This document shows, in pieces, positions 1 to 10,203 of a stretch of DNA of 64,000 nt; position 1 is the first letter of the stretch, and each line of letters starts with the position of its first letter. The notes beneath the pieces are model-generated. The model worked only from the letters and a program-made list of their open reading frames with translations, was not told the origin of the DNA and ran no database searches. The DNA comes from an uncultured cyanobacterium (lineage in GTDB: Bacteria; Cyanobacteriota; Cyanobacteriia; PCC-6307; Cyanobiaceae): NCBI GenBank assembly GCA_903871775.1, contig CAIQIA010000016.1:62001-126000 (forward strand), written 5' to 3'. The position numbers and the translations under genes are program-made.

Positions 1-315
1 CTCGTGGAGGTACATCCGGGCGACCCGCTCGGGGGTCTCTTCGGTGTTGTGGTCGTTGTCGATGTCGATCAGCAGGCTGCGAAGCAGATCCCGCACCCGT
101 TCGGTCACCTCCCGCTCGAGCAGCTCGAGCTCGCCGTCGCGGAGATGATCGGCGACGTTGTCGTTGGCCAGGAACGGAACACCGGCCGCCTGCAGCCGCT
201 GGCGGATGAGGGCGCTGATCGGGCGGGCGGCGGCGGCGCTGCCGTTGAGGGCGCCGTTCCCCAGAACCGGGGCGGAGGAGGCAGAGCTGCTGCCGGACAT
301 GTCGAGGGGAGTCAT
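1..315 (-). CDS. folE: GTP cyclohydrolase I, N-terminal part (gene runs off the left edge)
   Basis: Reverse-strand translation MTPLDMSGSSSASAPVLGNGALNG...ISALIRQRLQAAGVPFLANDNVADHL...LLIDIDNDHNTEETPERVARMYLHE matches the FolE N-terminal signature (DHNTEETPERVARMY). Open to the window edge. Confidence 0.88.
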   Translation of the reverse strand, partial: MTPLDMSGSSSASSAPVLGNGALNGSAAAARPISALIRQRLQAAGVPFLANDNVADHLRDGELELLEREVTERVRDLLRSLLIDIDNDHNTEETPERVARMYLHE

Positions 316-319
316 GGGA

Positions 320-1057
320 TCAGAGGGCGCCAGCGGCGGGCAGAAGGGTGAGGTCTTCGATCAGGAGATGGTCCGGCTGTTCAGCCATGAACAGCAGCGT
401 GCGGGCCACATCCTCGGGACGGAGCATGCCGTCGCGACGGAAGGTGGCCTGAACCGTGGGGCTGTCCCAGAGCGAGGTGTCCACAGCTCCGAGCGTCAGG
501 GTCGAGACGCGGATGCCCCCGTCGCGCTCCTCGACCGAGAAGGCCCGGCTGAGGGCCTGCAGACCAGCCTTGCCGACGCCGTAGGCGCCCCAGTCGGGAA
601 AGGCGTGGCGAGCCGCATGGCTGCTGATGTTGAGGATCAGTCCACCCCCGGCGGCTCGCAGAGCGGGCACCAGAGCCTGACAGATCTGAAACACACTCGT
701 GAGATTGAGCTGCAGCAGCCACTGCCAGCGGTCGGCGTCGGTGCCGACGAGCGGGGCGGTGAGGCCGGCTCCGGCGTTGTTGATGATCACCCCAGGGGTG
801 CCGCCCTGGTCCAGGGTCGCGGCGATGGCAGGGGCCACGGCAGCGGCATCGGCCAGGTCAACGGTCGTGGTGTGAACGCTCACGCCGGACTGGCGGCAGC
901 GCCCGGCGATGGCGGCGAGGGCCTCACTGTCGCGGGCCAGCAGCTGCAGATCCCAGCCGGACCGGGCGAAGGCCTCGGCGGTGGCCGCACCGATGCCACG
1001 GGTGGCTCCGGTGATCAGAGCCCGACGGTGCCGGGGGGGCGCCTGGGCGGAGGGCAA
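320..1057 (-). CDS. SDR family oxidoreductase
   Basis: ALITGATRGIGAATAEAF Rossmann motif, NNAGAG, and YGVGKAG catalytic Tyr-Lys. Confidence 0.9.
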   Translation of the reverse strand: MPSAQAPPRHRRALITGATRGIGAATAEAFARSGWDLQLLARDSEALAAIAGRCRQSGVSVHTTTVDLADAAAVAPAIAATLDQGGTPGVIINNAGAGLTAPLVGTDADRWQWLLQLNLTSVFQICQALVPALRAAGGGLILNISSHAARHAFPDWGAYGVGKAGLQALSRAFSVEERDGGIRVSTLTLGAVDTSLWDSPTVQATFRRDGMLRPEDVARTLLFMAEQPDHLLIEDLTLLPAAGAL

Positions 1058-1173
1058 GGAGGCGATGGCGAGGTCCCTGGCGAAAGGAGTGCGCGGGAAG
1101 GGGCTGACCCGAAAGGATCGAAACCTGAAGAAAGCCTAACGGAGTCGTCGCAGGGTTGGAGCACCCCGGACGG

Positions 1174-2145
1174 TCATCCGCCCCCGTCCTCCAGCAGATG
1201 GCCGATGCGGCGGTACTTCTCGTAGCGCTGCCGGCGCAGGGTTTCCGAATCGAGGCTGAGCAGCTCCTGCAGGGTCTCCTCCAGGGCCTGCCGCAGCACG
1301 TCGGCCGCCTTGACCGGCGCCCAGTGGTTCCCCCCGGAGGGCTCGTCGATGACGCGATCCACCACACCCAGCTGCAGCAGATCCCGGGAGGTGATGCGCA
1401 GGGCCTCGGCCGCTTCGGAAGCCTTGGCGGCATCACGCCAGAGGATCGAGGCACAGGCCTCGGGGCTCGCCACCGTGTAGACGCTGTGTTCGAACATCAG
1501 CAGCCGGTCGGCCACGCCGATCCCCAGGGCACCGCCGGAGCCACCTTCCCCGATGACGGTGGCAATGACGGGCACCGACAGGGCGAACATGTCGCGCAGG
1601 TTGACGGCGATGGCCTCCCCCTGGCCCAGCTCTTCGGCCTGACGGCCGGCGTAGGCGCCGGGGGTGTCGATGAAGGCGATGATCGGCAGCCCGAAGCGAT
1701 CGGCGTGCTGCATCAGCCGCAGGGCCTTGCGATAGCCCCCGGGGGAGGCCATGCCGAAGTTGCGGGCCACGTTCTCCTTGGTGTCGCGCCCCTTCTGATG
1801 GCCAAGAAAGAGCACCGGCCGGCTGCCCAGGCGGCCGAGGCCGGCCACAAGGGCCTTGTCGTCGCTGCCGCGCCGGTCGCCGTGCAGCTCAATCCACTCC
1901 TCGCTGAGCAGCTGGACGAAATCGAGGCAGCTGGGGCGCTGGGGATGACGGGCCACCTGAATCTTCTGGGCCGGGGTGAGGGATCCGAAGATCTCCTCCC
2001 GGCGGCGGGCGGCAAGGGTCTCGAGCTGCTGCAGCTGCTGGTTGACGTCAACCTCGGAATCCCGGGCCAGCTGACGGATCTGATCGATCTGCTCCTCGAG
2101 ATCCACCAGCGGCTTCTCGAACTCGAGCAGGAGACGGCGGGCCAT
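1174..2145 (-). CDS. accA: Acetyl-CoA carboxylase carboxyltransferase subunit alpha
   Basis: [29 protein letters not shown]... [53 protein letters not shown] is typical AccA. Confidence 0.97.
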   Translation of the reverse strand: MARRLLLEFEKPLVDLEEQIDQIRQLARDSEVDVNQQLQQLETLAARRREEIFGSLTPAQKIQVARHPQRPSCLDFVQLLSEEWIELHGDRRGSDDKALVAGLGRLGSRPVLFLGHQKGRDTKENVARNFGMASPGGYRKALRLMQHADRFGLPIIAFIDTPGAYAGRQAEELGQGEAIAVNLRDMFALSVPVIATVIGEGGSGGALGIGVADRLLMFEHSVYTVASPEACASILWRDAAKASEAAEALRITSRDLLQLGVVDRVIDEPSGGNHWAPVKAADVLRQALEETLQELLSLDSETLRRQRYEKYRRIGHLLEDGGG

Positions 2146-2149
2146 GGCG

Positions 2150-3199
2150 TCAGGCGACGAGCGAATGGACGGTGGACTGGGGGCTCAGGGCCAGGGGCTG
2201 GAAGCCATGGCGGCGGGAGGCGGCACCGATGCGTTCCATCGCCTCGAGGGTGATGTTGTTGCGACCCCAGCTGAAATTCGTGTGCCAGCCCTCGAACTCC
2301 AGCAGCATGGCCTCGGCGAAGCAGGCGAAGAGCTGGCGCTGGGGTCGCTCCATGTCGGCCGCCTCCATCATCTGCCAGCCGATGTCGGTGTGGAACTCAA
2401 CGATGCCGCCCTTGAGCACATGGATGTCGGGGTGGGAGAAGCGGCTGTCCAGGTTCTTGGGGTAGCCCCCATCCACCATCAGGCAGGGCTTGCGCAGGGT
2501 GGCTTCGTCGATGGTCAGGGTCTTGGGCAGTGACGCCACCCAGACGACCACATCGGCCTCCGCCAGGGCCAGGTCGAGGGGAAGAATGCGCGAGCTGCCG
2601 GCAAGGGAGTCCCGGAGCTCCTCCAGGGGGCCCTGCTGCCGAGCCACCAGCAGCAGTTCCGCGACCCGGATGCTCTCGGCCATCCAGCGGCACACCGCAC
2701 TGCCGATGTCACCGGTGGCCCCCACCACCGCCACCCGGGCCTTCCCCAGGTCGATGCCGAGGGTTGGCGCATTCAGCTCGACCTGGCGGGCGATCACCCA
2801 GGCGGTGTGGGTGTTGCCGGTGGTGAACCGTGACCAGTCGAGGGTGGTGGCCCGCACCTGCTGCTCCCGCAGCAGGTTGAAGTTCTCGAAGATGATCGAG
2901 GTGAAGCCCCCCAGGGCGGTGATCTGCAGCCCGGTCTTCTGGGCCAGTTCCATGGCGTTCAGGACCTTGCGCTTGGCGGTCTTGAAACGGCTCAGCATCT
3001 CGGGCACGAAGCACGAGTCGATGTAGGAACCTTCGATGGTGGCTCCGGTCAGGCTGGTGATCGAGACCGATTCGACCAACTGCGGCGGTGCGGTGCACCA
3101 CACGTCCAGATCACCATCCGCAAAGGCGTCGTAGCCGAGTTGACGGGCTTTGACCCTCGCGTCAGCGAAGCTGCTGGAGTGACCGATCAGTCCGAACAT
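2150..3199 (-). CDS. aar: Long-chain acyl-[acyl-carrier-protein] reductase (alkane pathway AAR)
   Basis: [52 protein letters not shown] and [13 protein letters not shown] nucleotide-binding motif; adjacent to ADO. Confidence 0.96.
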   Translation of the reverse strand: MFGLIGHSSSFADARVKARQLGYDAFADGDLDVWCTAPPQLVESVSITSLTGATIEGSYIDSCFVPEMLSRFKTAKRKVLNAMELAQKTGLQITALGGFTSIIFENFNLLREQQVRATTLDWSRFTTGNTHTAWVIARQVELNAPTLGIDLGKARVAVVGATGDIGSAVCRWMAESIRVAELLLVARQQGPLEELRDSLAGSSRILPLDLALAEADVVVWVASLPKTLTIDEATLRKPCLMVDGGYPKNLDSRFSHPDIHVLKGGIVEFHTDIGWQMMEAADMERPQRQLFACFAEAMLLEFEGWHTNFSWGRNNITLEAMERIGAASRRHGFQPLALSPQSTVHSLVA

Positions 3200-3274
3200 C
3201 GAAACAGTGCTGGGCCGGACCTGCGCCGGTTCGCCAACGGTGGGGCAAGTCTCCCATGAAGGGAGACCGGGTCA

Positions 3275-3991
3275 TCAACCTGCCAGGGCGGCGGCGCCAA
3301 GGCGGGCCAGGTCGCGGGTCGTGAAACCCACGTCTGCGAGGGCTTCCTGGTAGGCGATCAGAAAATCTTCGATGAGATCTTCCTTGCCCATGTGAAGGAC
3401 AGCTGCATCATCGGCCACCTGCTCAAGCATCGAACGGATGATTGGCAGATTGACCTTGTTCGCAACTTCGATCTCGTCGCGGCACTCCTCAAAATGGGCC
3501 TTCAGCCAGGCCTGACCGTAGTTGAGATGGGTGTACTCATCCTTCACCACCGCCTCGGTGATGCGACGGGCAAAGGGATCGGCGACAGGGATATAGATGT
3601 GATAGGCGGCAATCGCGAAGGCCTCGATCATCAGGGCCTGGATCACCAGGCAGGTGGCCACCCTGTTGTCGGCCAGGGCAGCCTGGAAGTTGGCATGCAG
3701 CGGAGCGAAGAACGTCTGGGCGAAGGGCATGTCGGGCTCCACCGACAGGTTCCGGGCGCATGACTGGAACCCCTTCATGTGGCGCAGCTCCATGCGCGCC
3801 AGCTGGGCGAGGGGCTCAGCCTCATCGGGCAGAAGCGTGCCGATGGCCATGTAGTTGTCGTGGGCCTCCTGCTCCCCTTCGATGACGATGGCGTTGATGC
3901 GGCTGTAGGCCGAGCGGTAGGCGTCGGTCGTGAAGTCGGGCAGTCCCTCGGGGATGCCGTCGACGCAGGAATCGAGAACGGAGGCGGCCAT
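3275..3991 (-). CDS. ado: Aldehyde deformylating oxygenase (alkane pathway ADO)
   Basis: Internal start of ORF 3275..4405: MAASVLDSCVDGIPEGLPDFTTDAYRSAYSRINAIVIEGEQEAHDNYMAIGTLLP... ferritin-like di-iron ligands (EGEQEAHDNY, ELRHMKGF, KDEYTHLNYG). Confidence 0.96.
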   Translation of the reverse strand: MAASVLDSCVDGIPEGLPDFTTDAYRSAYSRINAIVIEGEQEAHDNYMAIGTLLPDEAEPLAQLARMELRHMKGFQSCARNLSVEPDMPFAQTFFAPLHANFQAALADNRVATCLVIQALMIEAFAIAAYHIYIPVADPFARRITEAVVKDEYTHLNYGQAWLKAHFEECRDEIEVANKVNLPIIRSMLEQVADDAAVLHMGKEDLIEDFLIAYQEALADVGFTTRDLARLGAAALAG

Positions 3992-4866
3992 CAGACGGGG
4001 GGTGCGGCTGGAGCCCCGGCCGGACCGGGGACCGGTGTTGGACGCTGCACTGTACTGATACCGGGCCGCCGGTGGGGCCATGGGGTGGCCAGCAGGTCCG
4101 CCAGCAGGACCGTCCAGCCCGCCACCAGCCGTTCGTGGATCCGGTCGCCCTCTGCCACGCCTGCCCCGGCGGGGTCGCCCACCACCCCGCTGGCACTGAG
4201 CTCCCGGGTGGTCCAGGCGCAGGGGACGGCCCCCTCCAGGGAAAACCCGGCCGGTGCGGCCGGCGGCGACTCGGCGATCGGCAGGGGCCCCACGCGCCCC
4301 GGATCGAGGGCGAGCATCAGGCTGGTCTCGGCCCGGCCGGCATGGAGCCCACCGGAACGTTCGGGTTCCGGGATGCCGTCGAACACCTGCCCGGGCCCCG
4401 ACCACAGGAAGCAGGGGAGCACCCCCAGCCGGGGCCAGCGGGCATGGATCTGCCGCGCCGCCACCTGCAGCAGGGCGATCTGACCGCCATGACCGTTGAA
4501 GAGCAACAGCCGCTCGAAGCCCGCGCCGGCCACGGCGGCCCCGACGGCATCCAGCAACCCCAGCAGCACCGGCGCCGGCAGGCTCACGGTGCCCGGAAAG
4601 CCCTCGTGTTCGGGCGAGAACCCGAAGCTCTGCAGGGGCAGCCGCCAGATCGGCAGGTCCGGCGCCAGCCGCGCCAGCACACCCTCCAGCACCCGCTCGA
4701 CGAAGAAGGCATCGGTGCCGAGGGGCAGATGGGGGCCGTGCTGCTCATGGGCCCCCAGGGGCAGCACGACGGTGCTGCCGGGCCGCCGGGCCGCGGCCTC
4801 GACGGCGGGCCAGGCCATGGCCGCGAGGCAACGCTCGACCGGCTCGACTGTCGGCGGAGAAGGCAC
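3991..4866 (-). CDS. Creatininase family protein
   Basis: VVLPLGAHEQHGPHLPLGTDAFFVE and FNGHGGQIALLQ are creatininase metal-binding signatures. The stop overlaps the ADO start (TGATG). Confidence 0.92.
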   Translation of the reverse strand: MPSPPTVEPVERCLAAMAWPAVEAAARRPGSTVVLPLGAHEQHGPHLPLGTDAFFVERVLEGVLARLAPDLPIWRLPLQSFGFSPEHEGFPGTVSLPAPVLLGLLDAVGAAVAGAGFERLLLFNGHGGQIALLQVAARQIHARWPRLGVLPCFLWSGPGQVFDGIPEPERSGGLHAGRAETSLMLALDPGRVGPLPIAESPPAAPAGFSLEGAVPCAWTTRELSASGVVGDPAGAGVAEGDRIHERLVAGWTVLLADLLATPWPHRRPGISTVQRPTPVPGPAGAPAAPPV

Positions 4867-4922
4867 GGGAGAAACCGGTGGCGCTGCCTACAGTGTGGGA
4901 TCGGACGTCTCTCAGACAGGTC

Positions 4923-6134
4923 ATGGCCGGCACCGGCAGCGACAAGCCCCGCACCCCCAACGGTCAGGCCACACCGCCACGGAAACCCCTGGCGATCCTG
5001 CACATCAGCAAACGCGAGGAGGAGGAGCGGCGCGCCCGCGACACGGAGAAGGCAGACCCGGCCCCCGCCGTGGCCGCCGCCCCGGAGCCCGTCCGGGCCG
5101 AACCGCCCACCCGCCGGGACGTGGCCGACGACGATGACCTGGGGGGCCTGACCATGGCCGATCTGCTGGGGGCAGCCCCCGCCCCTGAGCGCAGATCGCA
5201 GCCGGAGCCGGCAGCCGCCGCCAGGGCCGCCCGACGCAGCGTCGATGACTTCGATTTCGATGAACAGGCCTTCCTGGCGGCCCTCGACGAGAACGAACCG
5301 GTGGGGACCACAGGAGAGGTGGTGAGCGGCGTGGTGGTCGAGCACGAGAGCGACGGCATCTACGTGGACATCGGCGGCAAGGCGCCGGGCTTCATGCCCA
5401 AGGCCGAGTGCGGCCTCGGGGTGATCACCGATCTCAAGAACCGGTTCCCGAAGGGCAGCCGCGTCGACGTGCTGGTCACCGGCGAGCAGAACGCCGACGG
5501 CATGGTCACCATCAGCTGCCGGGCCCTGGCCCTGCGCCAGGCCTGGGAGAAGGTGCGCCAGCTGGAGAAGGAGGGCCGGGTGCTGCAGGTGAAGATCACC
5601 GGCTTCAACCGCGGCGGGGTCACGGCCGATGTGGAGGGTCTGCGGGGGTTCATCCCCCGCTCCCAGCTGCAGGAGGGCGACAACCACGAAGCGCTGGTGG
5701 GTCGCACCCTGGGGGTCACCTTCCTGGAGGTGTCCCCCGAGACGCGCAAGCTGGTGCTGTCGGAGAAGCGGGCCGCCACGGCGGCACGGTTCGCCGAACT
5801 GGAGGTGGGGCAACTGGTCTCGGGCCAGGTGGCCAGCCTCAAGCCCTATGGATTCTTCGTCGACCTCGGCGGGGTCAGCGGCCTGCTGCACCAGAGCTGC
5901 GTCACCGGCGGTGGCCTGCGGGACCTGCGGGAGGCCTTCAGCCCCGGCGAGACCATCCAGGCGCTGGTGACCGATCTCGACCCCGGCCGCGGCCGCATCA
6001 CCCTCAACACGGCCCTGCTGGAAAACCAACCCGGCGAGCTGCTCATCGACAAGGCCACGGTCATGGCCGAGGCCCGTGACCGGGCGAACAGGGCCCGGCA
6101 GATGCTGCGCCAGCAGGACCAGTCGGCGGGATGA
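4923..6134 (+). CDS. S1 RNA-binding domain protein (ribosomal protein S1-like, cyanobacterial Rps1b/Nbp1 type)
   Basis: Several S1 motifs: GEVVSGVVVEHESDGIYVDIGGKAPGFMPKAE, VLQVKITGFNRGGVTADVEGLRGFIPRSQL, GQLVSGQVASLKPYGFFVDLGGVSGLLHQS. The start at MAGTGSDK is an estimate; the frame is open from 4878. Confidence 0.88.
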   Translation: MAGTGSDKPRTPNGQATPPRKPLAILHISKREEEERRARDTEKADPAPAVAAAPEPVRAEPPTRRDVADDDDLGGLTMADLLGAAPAPERRSQPEPAAAARAARRSVDDFDFDEQAFLAALDENEPVGTTGEVVSGVVVEHESDGIYVDIGGKAPGFMPKAECGLGVITDLKNRFPKGSRVDVLVTGEQNADGMVTISCRALALRQAWEKVRQLEKEGRVLQVKITGFNRGGVTADVEGLRGFIPRSQLQEGDNHEALVGRTLGVTFLEVSPETRKLVLSEKRAATAARFAELEVGQLVSGQVASLKPYGFFVDLGGVSGLLHQSCVTGGGLRDLREAFSPGETIQALVTDLDPGRGRITLNTALLENQPGELLIDKATVMAEARDRANRARQMLRQQDQSAG

Positions 6135-6994
6135 GCGGCACCACCCCCGACTGGGAACTCGACTACTACTCCCGGCCGCTGCTGGACCCTGAGGGCCGCC
6201 GGGTCTGGGAGGTGCTGATCTGCGCCGCCGGCACCCCGGGCGGCAGCCCCTTCCGCTGGAGCCGCCGCTGTGCGTCGGGCAGCGTCAACTCGGTGTGGCT
6301 GCAGCAGGCCCTGCAGGAGGCCCTGGAGGCCCAGCAGGCCCACGACGGCGGCCGGCCCCGGCGCCTGCGCTGCTGGCGCAGCTCGATGCAGACGATGGTG
6401 CAACGGGCGGCGGCCCCCCTCGATCTCGAGGTGATCCCCAGCCGTCGCTGTTATGCCCTCGTCGAATGGCTGCAGCAACGGGAACGGGAGGTCTACCCCG
6501 CCATGGAGGGCTACATGGCCGGTCCCCTGGCCCCGGCCCCCGGCGCCACGCCGGCCCCCCCCCGCCCGCTGCCGGAAGCCGTGCAGGGGGATGGCTGGTG
6601 CTGGGCGCAACTGCCCACCGAAGCCCTGCAGGAGGCGGGCGAGTGGCCGATGGATTTCGGTGGCCTGGTGGAGCTGCCGCCCCTGGACCCCGGAGCGCGG
6701 ATCCCCGGAGTGCGTCTGTTCAGTCCCCGGCGGGCCCTGGCCCTGGCCGGCTGGCTCGCGGGGCTCGAACCCGTGCGGCTCGAGCTGCGCCAGCGACAGC
6801 TGGTGCTGGAGGCCGGTCTTGACGACCGCTGGCTGGTGTCCGATGTGGCCGCCGAGCAGGTGGCCGAAGCCCAGGCGGCCTTCGCCCACAGCCGTGACCG
6901 GGCAGGGGGGCTGCAGTTTCTGGCGGTGCAGAGCGACCCCGACAGCCAGCACTTCGCCGGCTTCTGGCTGCTGCGGGATCTGCCCGATCCCTGA
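6131..6994 (+). CDS. Tab2/Atab2 family RNA-binding protein
   Basis: WELDYYSRPLLDPEGRRVWEVLICA...FRWSRRCASGSVNSVWLQQAL...RLRCWRSSMQTMV. ATGA overlap with the upstream gene. Confidence 0.85.
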   Translation: MSGTTPDWELDYYSRPLLDPEGRRVWEVLICAAGTPGGSPFRWSRRCASGSVNSVWLQQALQEALEAQQAHDGGRPRRLRCWRSSMQTMVQRAAAPLDLEVIPSRRCYALVEWLQQREREVYPAMEGYMAGPLAPAPGATPAPPRPLPEAVQGDGWCWAQLPTEALQEAGEWPMDFGGLVELPPLDPGARIPGVRLFSPRRALALAGWLAGLEPVRLELRQRQLVLEAGLDDRWLVSDVAAEQVAEAQAAFAHSRDRAGGLQFLAVQSDPDSQHFAGFWLLRDLPDP

Positions 6995-7039
6995 GGGTCC
7001 GGTAGTTGATGCCAGAGTGCGGTCCCCGTCGTCCGCCGC

Positions 7040-7837
7040 ATGGCGTCCAGCAGCCCCGACCCGGCTGACCACGATCCCTTCGAGCGCCCGGATGCCGGCT
7101 TCAACAGCCTGCAGGGCTGGACCTGGGTGGGCACCTACGGCGGCCACTATCTGCAATGCGATCGGCTGGCCGCCTTCGAGCACGGCTTCTTCACCCGTCG
7201 CTGGCACGGCCGCGAGCCGTCCGAGCTGGTGGGTCACCTCAGCGCCGGCGTGTCGGTGCACCGCCCCCGGCAGGTGCACGGTGCCCTGGTGCTGCCGGCC
7301 TCCGAGGCCAGCGCCGCCCCCTGGCCCGAGGCCGACGGCCTCTGGAGCGACGCCGGCGGCCAGAGCCTCTGGGTCTGCGGAGCCGACTGCACCCCGGTTC
7401 TGCTGGCTGATCCGGCCAGCGGTCGGGTGGCGGCCTGCCATGCCGGCTGGCGCGGGGTCGCCGGGGGCATCCTCGCGGAAGCCGTGCAGGCCCTCGAGGC
7501 CGCCGGTGGGCGGCGGGAACAGCTGCTGGTGGCCCTGGGGCCTGCCGTGAGCCTCGAGAACTACCAGGTCGAGCCCACGGTGAGTGCCCAGCTGGGCGAC
7601 CGGGAGCGGCTCGAGGCGGCCGGCGCCATCGCCCCCGATCCGGAACCGGGCCGGGAGCGCCTCGACATCCGCCGGGCGGCGATGCTGCAGCTGCTGGACC
7701 TGGGTCTGGACGTTGAGCAGATCAGCATCTGCCCGCTCTGCACCGTGGCCGAACCCGATCTGTTCCATTCCTGGCGCCGGGATCAGGTGCGGGCCGTCCA
7801 GTGGAGCGGCATCGTCAGCCAGCAGGCGGAGGCGTGA
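7040..7837 (+). CDS. pgeF: Polyphenol oxidase / peptidoglycan-editing factor PgeF family (DUF152, YfiH)
   Basis: FFTRRWHGREPSELVGHL...QVHG...CGADCTPVLLADPASGRVAACHAGWRGVAGG...CPLCTV is the family signature. Confidence 0.92.
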   Translation: MASSSPDPADHDPFERPDAGFNSLQGWTWVGTYGGHYLQCDRLAAFEHGFFTRRWHGREPSELVGHLSAGVSVHRPRQVHGALVLPASEASAAPWPEADGLWSDAGGQSLWVCGADCTPVLLADPASGRVAACHAGWRGVAGGILAEAVQALEAAGGRREQLLVALGPAVSLENYQVEPTVSAQLGDRERLEAAGAIAPDPEPGRERLDIRRAAMLQLLDLGLDVEQISICPLCTVAEPDLFHSWRRDQVRAVQWSGIVSQQAEA

Positions 7838-7838
7838 G

Positions 7839-8042
7839 ATGACCCAGGACTTCTGGCGGGCCAAGCCCTGGTGGTGTCAGCCCTGGTCGATCGTCAGCAC
7901 CGGCGTGCTGGTGAGCGCCGGCAGCTGGCTGGTTCTGCACCGCTGGTGGATCACCCTGCCCGTGGCCCTGCTGGTGCTGGCCTGGTGGGGGCTGTTTCTG
8001 GTGGTGGTGCCGTCGATCACCCCGGTGGAGCCAGAGCCGTAG
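7839..8042 (+). CDS. Small membrane protein (DUF6737-like)
   Basis: MTQDFWRAKPWWCQPWSIVSTGVLVSAGSWLVLHRWWITLPVALLVLAWWGLFLVVV; two hydrophobic helices; ATG immediately after the pgeF stop. Confidence 0.65.
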   Translation: MTQDFWRAKPWWCQPWSIVSTGVLVSAGSWLVLHRWWITLPVALLVLAWWGLFLVVVPSITPVEPEP

Positions 8043-8066
8043 GCTGGGGCCCCTGCGACCCCGCCG

Positions 8067-8384
8067 ATGGCCGGCCGACGGTCCGTGGCCCTGCTGGGCC
8101 TGCTGCTGGCGTTGGTGCTGGTGGTTCCCGACGGCGCCACCCTGTTCCAGCAGCACTGCGTGGGCTGCCACGTGAACGGCGGGAACATCATTCGCCGCAA
8201 CAAGACACTGCGCCTGGCGGCCCTCGAACGCAACCGGATCGTCGATGCGGCGGCCGTGGGCGCCATCGCGGCCCAGGGCGTCGGCAGCATGGGCGGTTAC
8301 AGAGAGGTGCTGGGCCCCGGCGGGGCCGAGGCCGTGGGCGACTGGGTGTGGCAGCAGGCCCAGGCGGGCTGGCCCCGGGGCTGA
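8067..8384 (+). CDS. Small c-type cytochrome (cytochrome c6-like)
   Basis: Signal-like N-terminus, CVGCH heme motif, MGGY distal Met region. Confidence 0.85.
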   Translation: MAGRRSVALLGLLLALVLVVPDGATLFQQHCVGCHVNGGNIIRRNKTLRLAALERNRIVDAAAVGAIAAQGVGSMGGYREVLGPGGAEAVGDWVWQQAQAGWPRG

Positions 8385-8391
8385 CGGCCGC

Positions 8392-8658
8392 TCAGAAGGC
8401 CTGGATCCAGGGATGGACCTCGACGGCCGTCCAGATGCCCTGGCGCCAGTAGACGTCTCCATGGACGAGCCCCTCCACCGTCTCGCGGCTGTCGGCCTCG
8501 TAGATGCCGAAGACATGGGTGCTGCCCTCGGTGGGGCCGAGGGTGATCAGCACCCCGTCGTCCTTCAGGCGCTGCAGCCCCGCCAGATGCTCCTCCCGGT
8601 AGGGGGTCCGCCGCTCGAGGGCGTTGTCGCAGTAGGTGCCCCAGAGCACGAAACGCAT
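8392..8658 (-). CDS. YciI family protein
   Basis: MRFVLWGTYCDNALERRTPYREEHLAGLQRLKDDGVLITLGPTEGSTHVFGIYEADSRETVEGLVHGDVYWRQGIW is YCII-like. In-frame start inside ORF 8392..9252. Confidence 0.85.
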   Translation of the reverse strand: MRFVLWGTYCDNALERRTPYREEHLAGLQRLKDDGVLITLGPTEGSTHVFGIYEADSRETVEGLVHGDVYWRQGIWTAVEVHPWIQAF

Positions 8659-8687
8659 GGTTGCAGACGGGATCGGCTGGGGCGAGG

Positions 8688-9311
8688 CTAGGCCGCAGGG
8701 GGCGCCGCCGCCCGGCCGAACACGAGGGTGCGGTTGTTGGCCGGCATCACCTCCTCGGCCAGCAGCGCCAGGCCGTGGGCGGCGGCCACCGCGGCGATCC
8801 AGTCCCTGTCGCGCAGCCCCATGGCCGGATCGAGGGCGCGCAGGTGGGCATCGAAGGCCGCATTGCCGGGCTCGAGCGGCTGATCGGCCCGCCGGAACGG
8901 GCCGTAGATCAACAGCCGTCCAGCGGGGCCAAGACAGCCTGCGGCCCCGGCGATGAGGGCCTCGACGGCGGCCATGGGCACGATGTGGGCGGTGTTGGCC
9001 GTGAAGACCGCCTCGTAGGGACCGGCGGGCCAGGCGCCCTGGGTCAGATCCAGCTCCAGGGCTTCGCCGAGGCCGCTGCCCTGGGCGAGGCCCTGGCGTC
9101 CCTCCGCCTGGAGGCGCTCCCGCAGGTCCGGCAGGGCCTCGCCCCGCTCGCTGGGCTGCCACTGCAGGCCAGGGATGGTGCGGCAGACATGCACGGCGTG
9201 CTGGCCGCTGCCCGAACCGATCTCGAGCACCCGGGCCGGCCGCGGCAGCCACGCCTCCAGCACGGCCCGGATCGGCTCCTTGTTGCGTTCGCAGGCCTCG
9301 GAGAACCGCAT
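8688..9311 (-). CDS. DUF938 family class I SAM-dependent methyltransferase
   Basis: SEACERNKEPIRAVLEAWLPRPARVLEIGSGSGQHAVHVCRTIPGLQWQPSE. Confidence 0.9.
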   Translation of the reverse strand: MRFSEACERNKEPIRAVLEAWLPRPARVLEIGSGSGQHAVHVCRTIPGLQWQPSERGEALPDLRERLQAEGRQGLAQGSGLGEALELDLTQGAWPAGPYEAVFTANTAHIVPMAAVEALIAGAAGCLGPAGRLLIYGPFRRADQPLEPGNAAFDAHLRALDPAMGLRDRDWIAAVAAAHGLALLAEEVMPANNRTLVFGRAAAPPAA

Positions 9312-9342
9312 GACAGGAAGCGTTCAGGAGTGCTGGCGCCGT

Positions 9343-10173
9343 TCAGGGACGGTCGAGACCCTGGCGCAGGGTGGTGCAGAAGGCCCCCGCAGCGGCGGCC
9401 ACATCGTCACCGGCCGCATGGGCCGCCGCCATCACCTTCACCAGGGCACTGCCGACGATGGCACCATCGGCCCCCCAGCCCCTCACCTGACGGGCCTGCT
9501 CGGGCCCGGAGATGCCGAAACCCACCGCCACCGGCGGACCATCCTGCTGCCGCAGGGCCTGCAGCAGAGGCTCCACCCGGTTTTCGAGGGCCGCCCGCAC
9601 ACCGGTGACCCCCGTGACGCTCACCAGGTAGGTGAAGCCACGGCTGGCGGCATGGATGCGGGCCATCCGCTCCGGGGGTGTGGTGGGTGCCACCAGCAGC
9701 ACCAGATCGAGCCCATGGCCGGCGGCGATGGCCGAGAGCTTCTCGGCCTCCTCGAGGGGCAGGTCGGGCACCACCAGGCCGGCGGCACCGGCGGCGGCCG
9801 CCTCCTGGCAGAACCGCTCCATGCCCCGATTCAGCAGCGGGTTGCTGTAGGTGAAAAGCACCACGGGCGTGGTGAGCTGGCCCCGCAGGCGCGTCAGCAG
9901 ATCCAGCACCCCGCCGGGAGTGGTGCCCGCCGCCAGGGCCCGCCCCGCGGCGGCCTGAATCACCGGACCATCGGCCAGGGGGTCGCTGTAGGGGATGCCC
10001 AGCTCGATGAGGTCGGCGCCGGCCCCCTGCAGGGCCAGCAGGCTCGCACCCGTGACCTCGAGGGACGGGTCACCGGCCACCAGAAAGGGCATCAGGGCGC
10101 AGCGGCCCTGGGCGGCCAGGGACGCGAACCGTGCCTGGATCGGGGTGGGGCTGGCGACGGGGGCAGCAGGCAT
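9343..10173 (-). CDS. trpA: Tryptophan synthase subunit alpha
   Basis: [54 protein letters not shown]. Confidence 0.97.
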   Translation of the reverse strand: MPAAPVASPTPIQARFASLAAQGRCALMPFLVAGDPSLEVTGASLLALQGAGADLIELGIPYSDPLADGPVIQAAAGRALAAGTTPGGVLDLLTRLRGQLTTPVVLFTYSNPLLNRGMERFCQEAAAAGAAGLVVPDLPLEEAEKLSAIAAGHGLDLVLLVAPTTPPERMARIHAASRGFTYLVSVTGVTGVRAALENRVEPLLQALRQQDGPPVAVGFGISGPEQARQVRGWGADGAIVGSALVKVMAAAHAAGDDVAAAAGAFCTTLRQGLDRP

Positions 10174-10203
10174 CGGGCCTTGGGGTGGGCAGTGCCCACG
10201 AGC

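Noticed and set aside
3992-4405. N-terminal extension of the ADO ORF (3275..4405)
   Set aside because: Arg/Gly/Pro-rich translation overlapping the creatininase gene; the conserved ADO N-terminus begins at the ATG at 3991.
5846-7864. 672-aa minus-strand ORF
   Set aside because: Antisense to the S1-domain, Tab2-like and PgeF genes, which are clearly coding.
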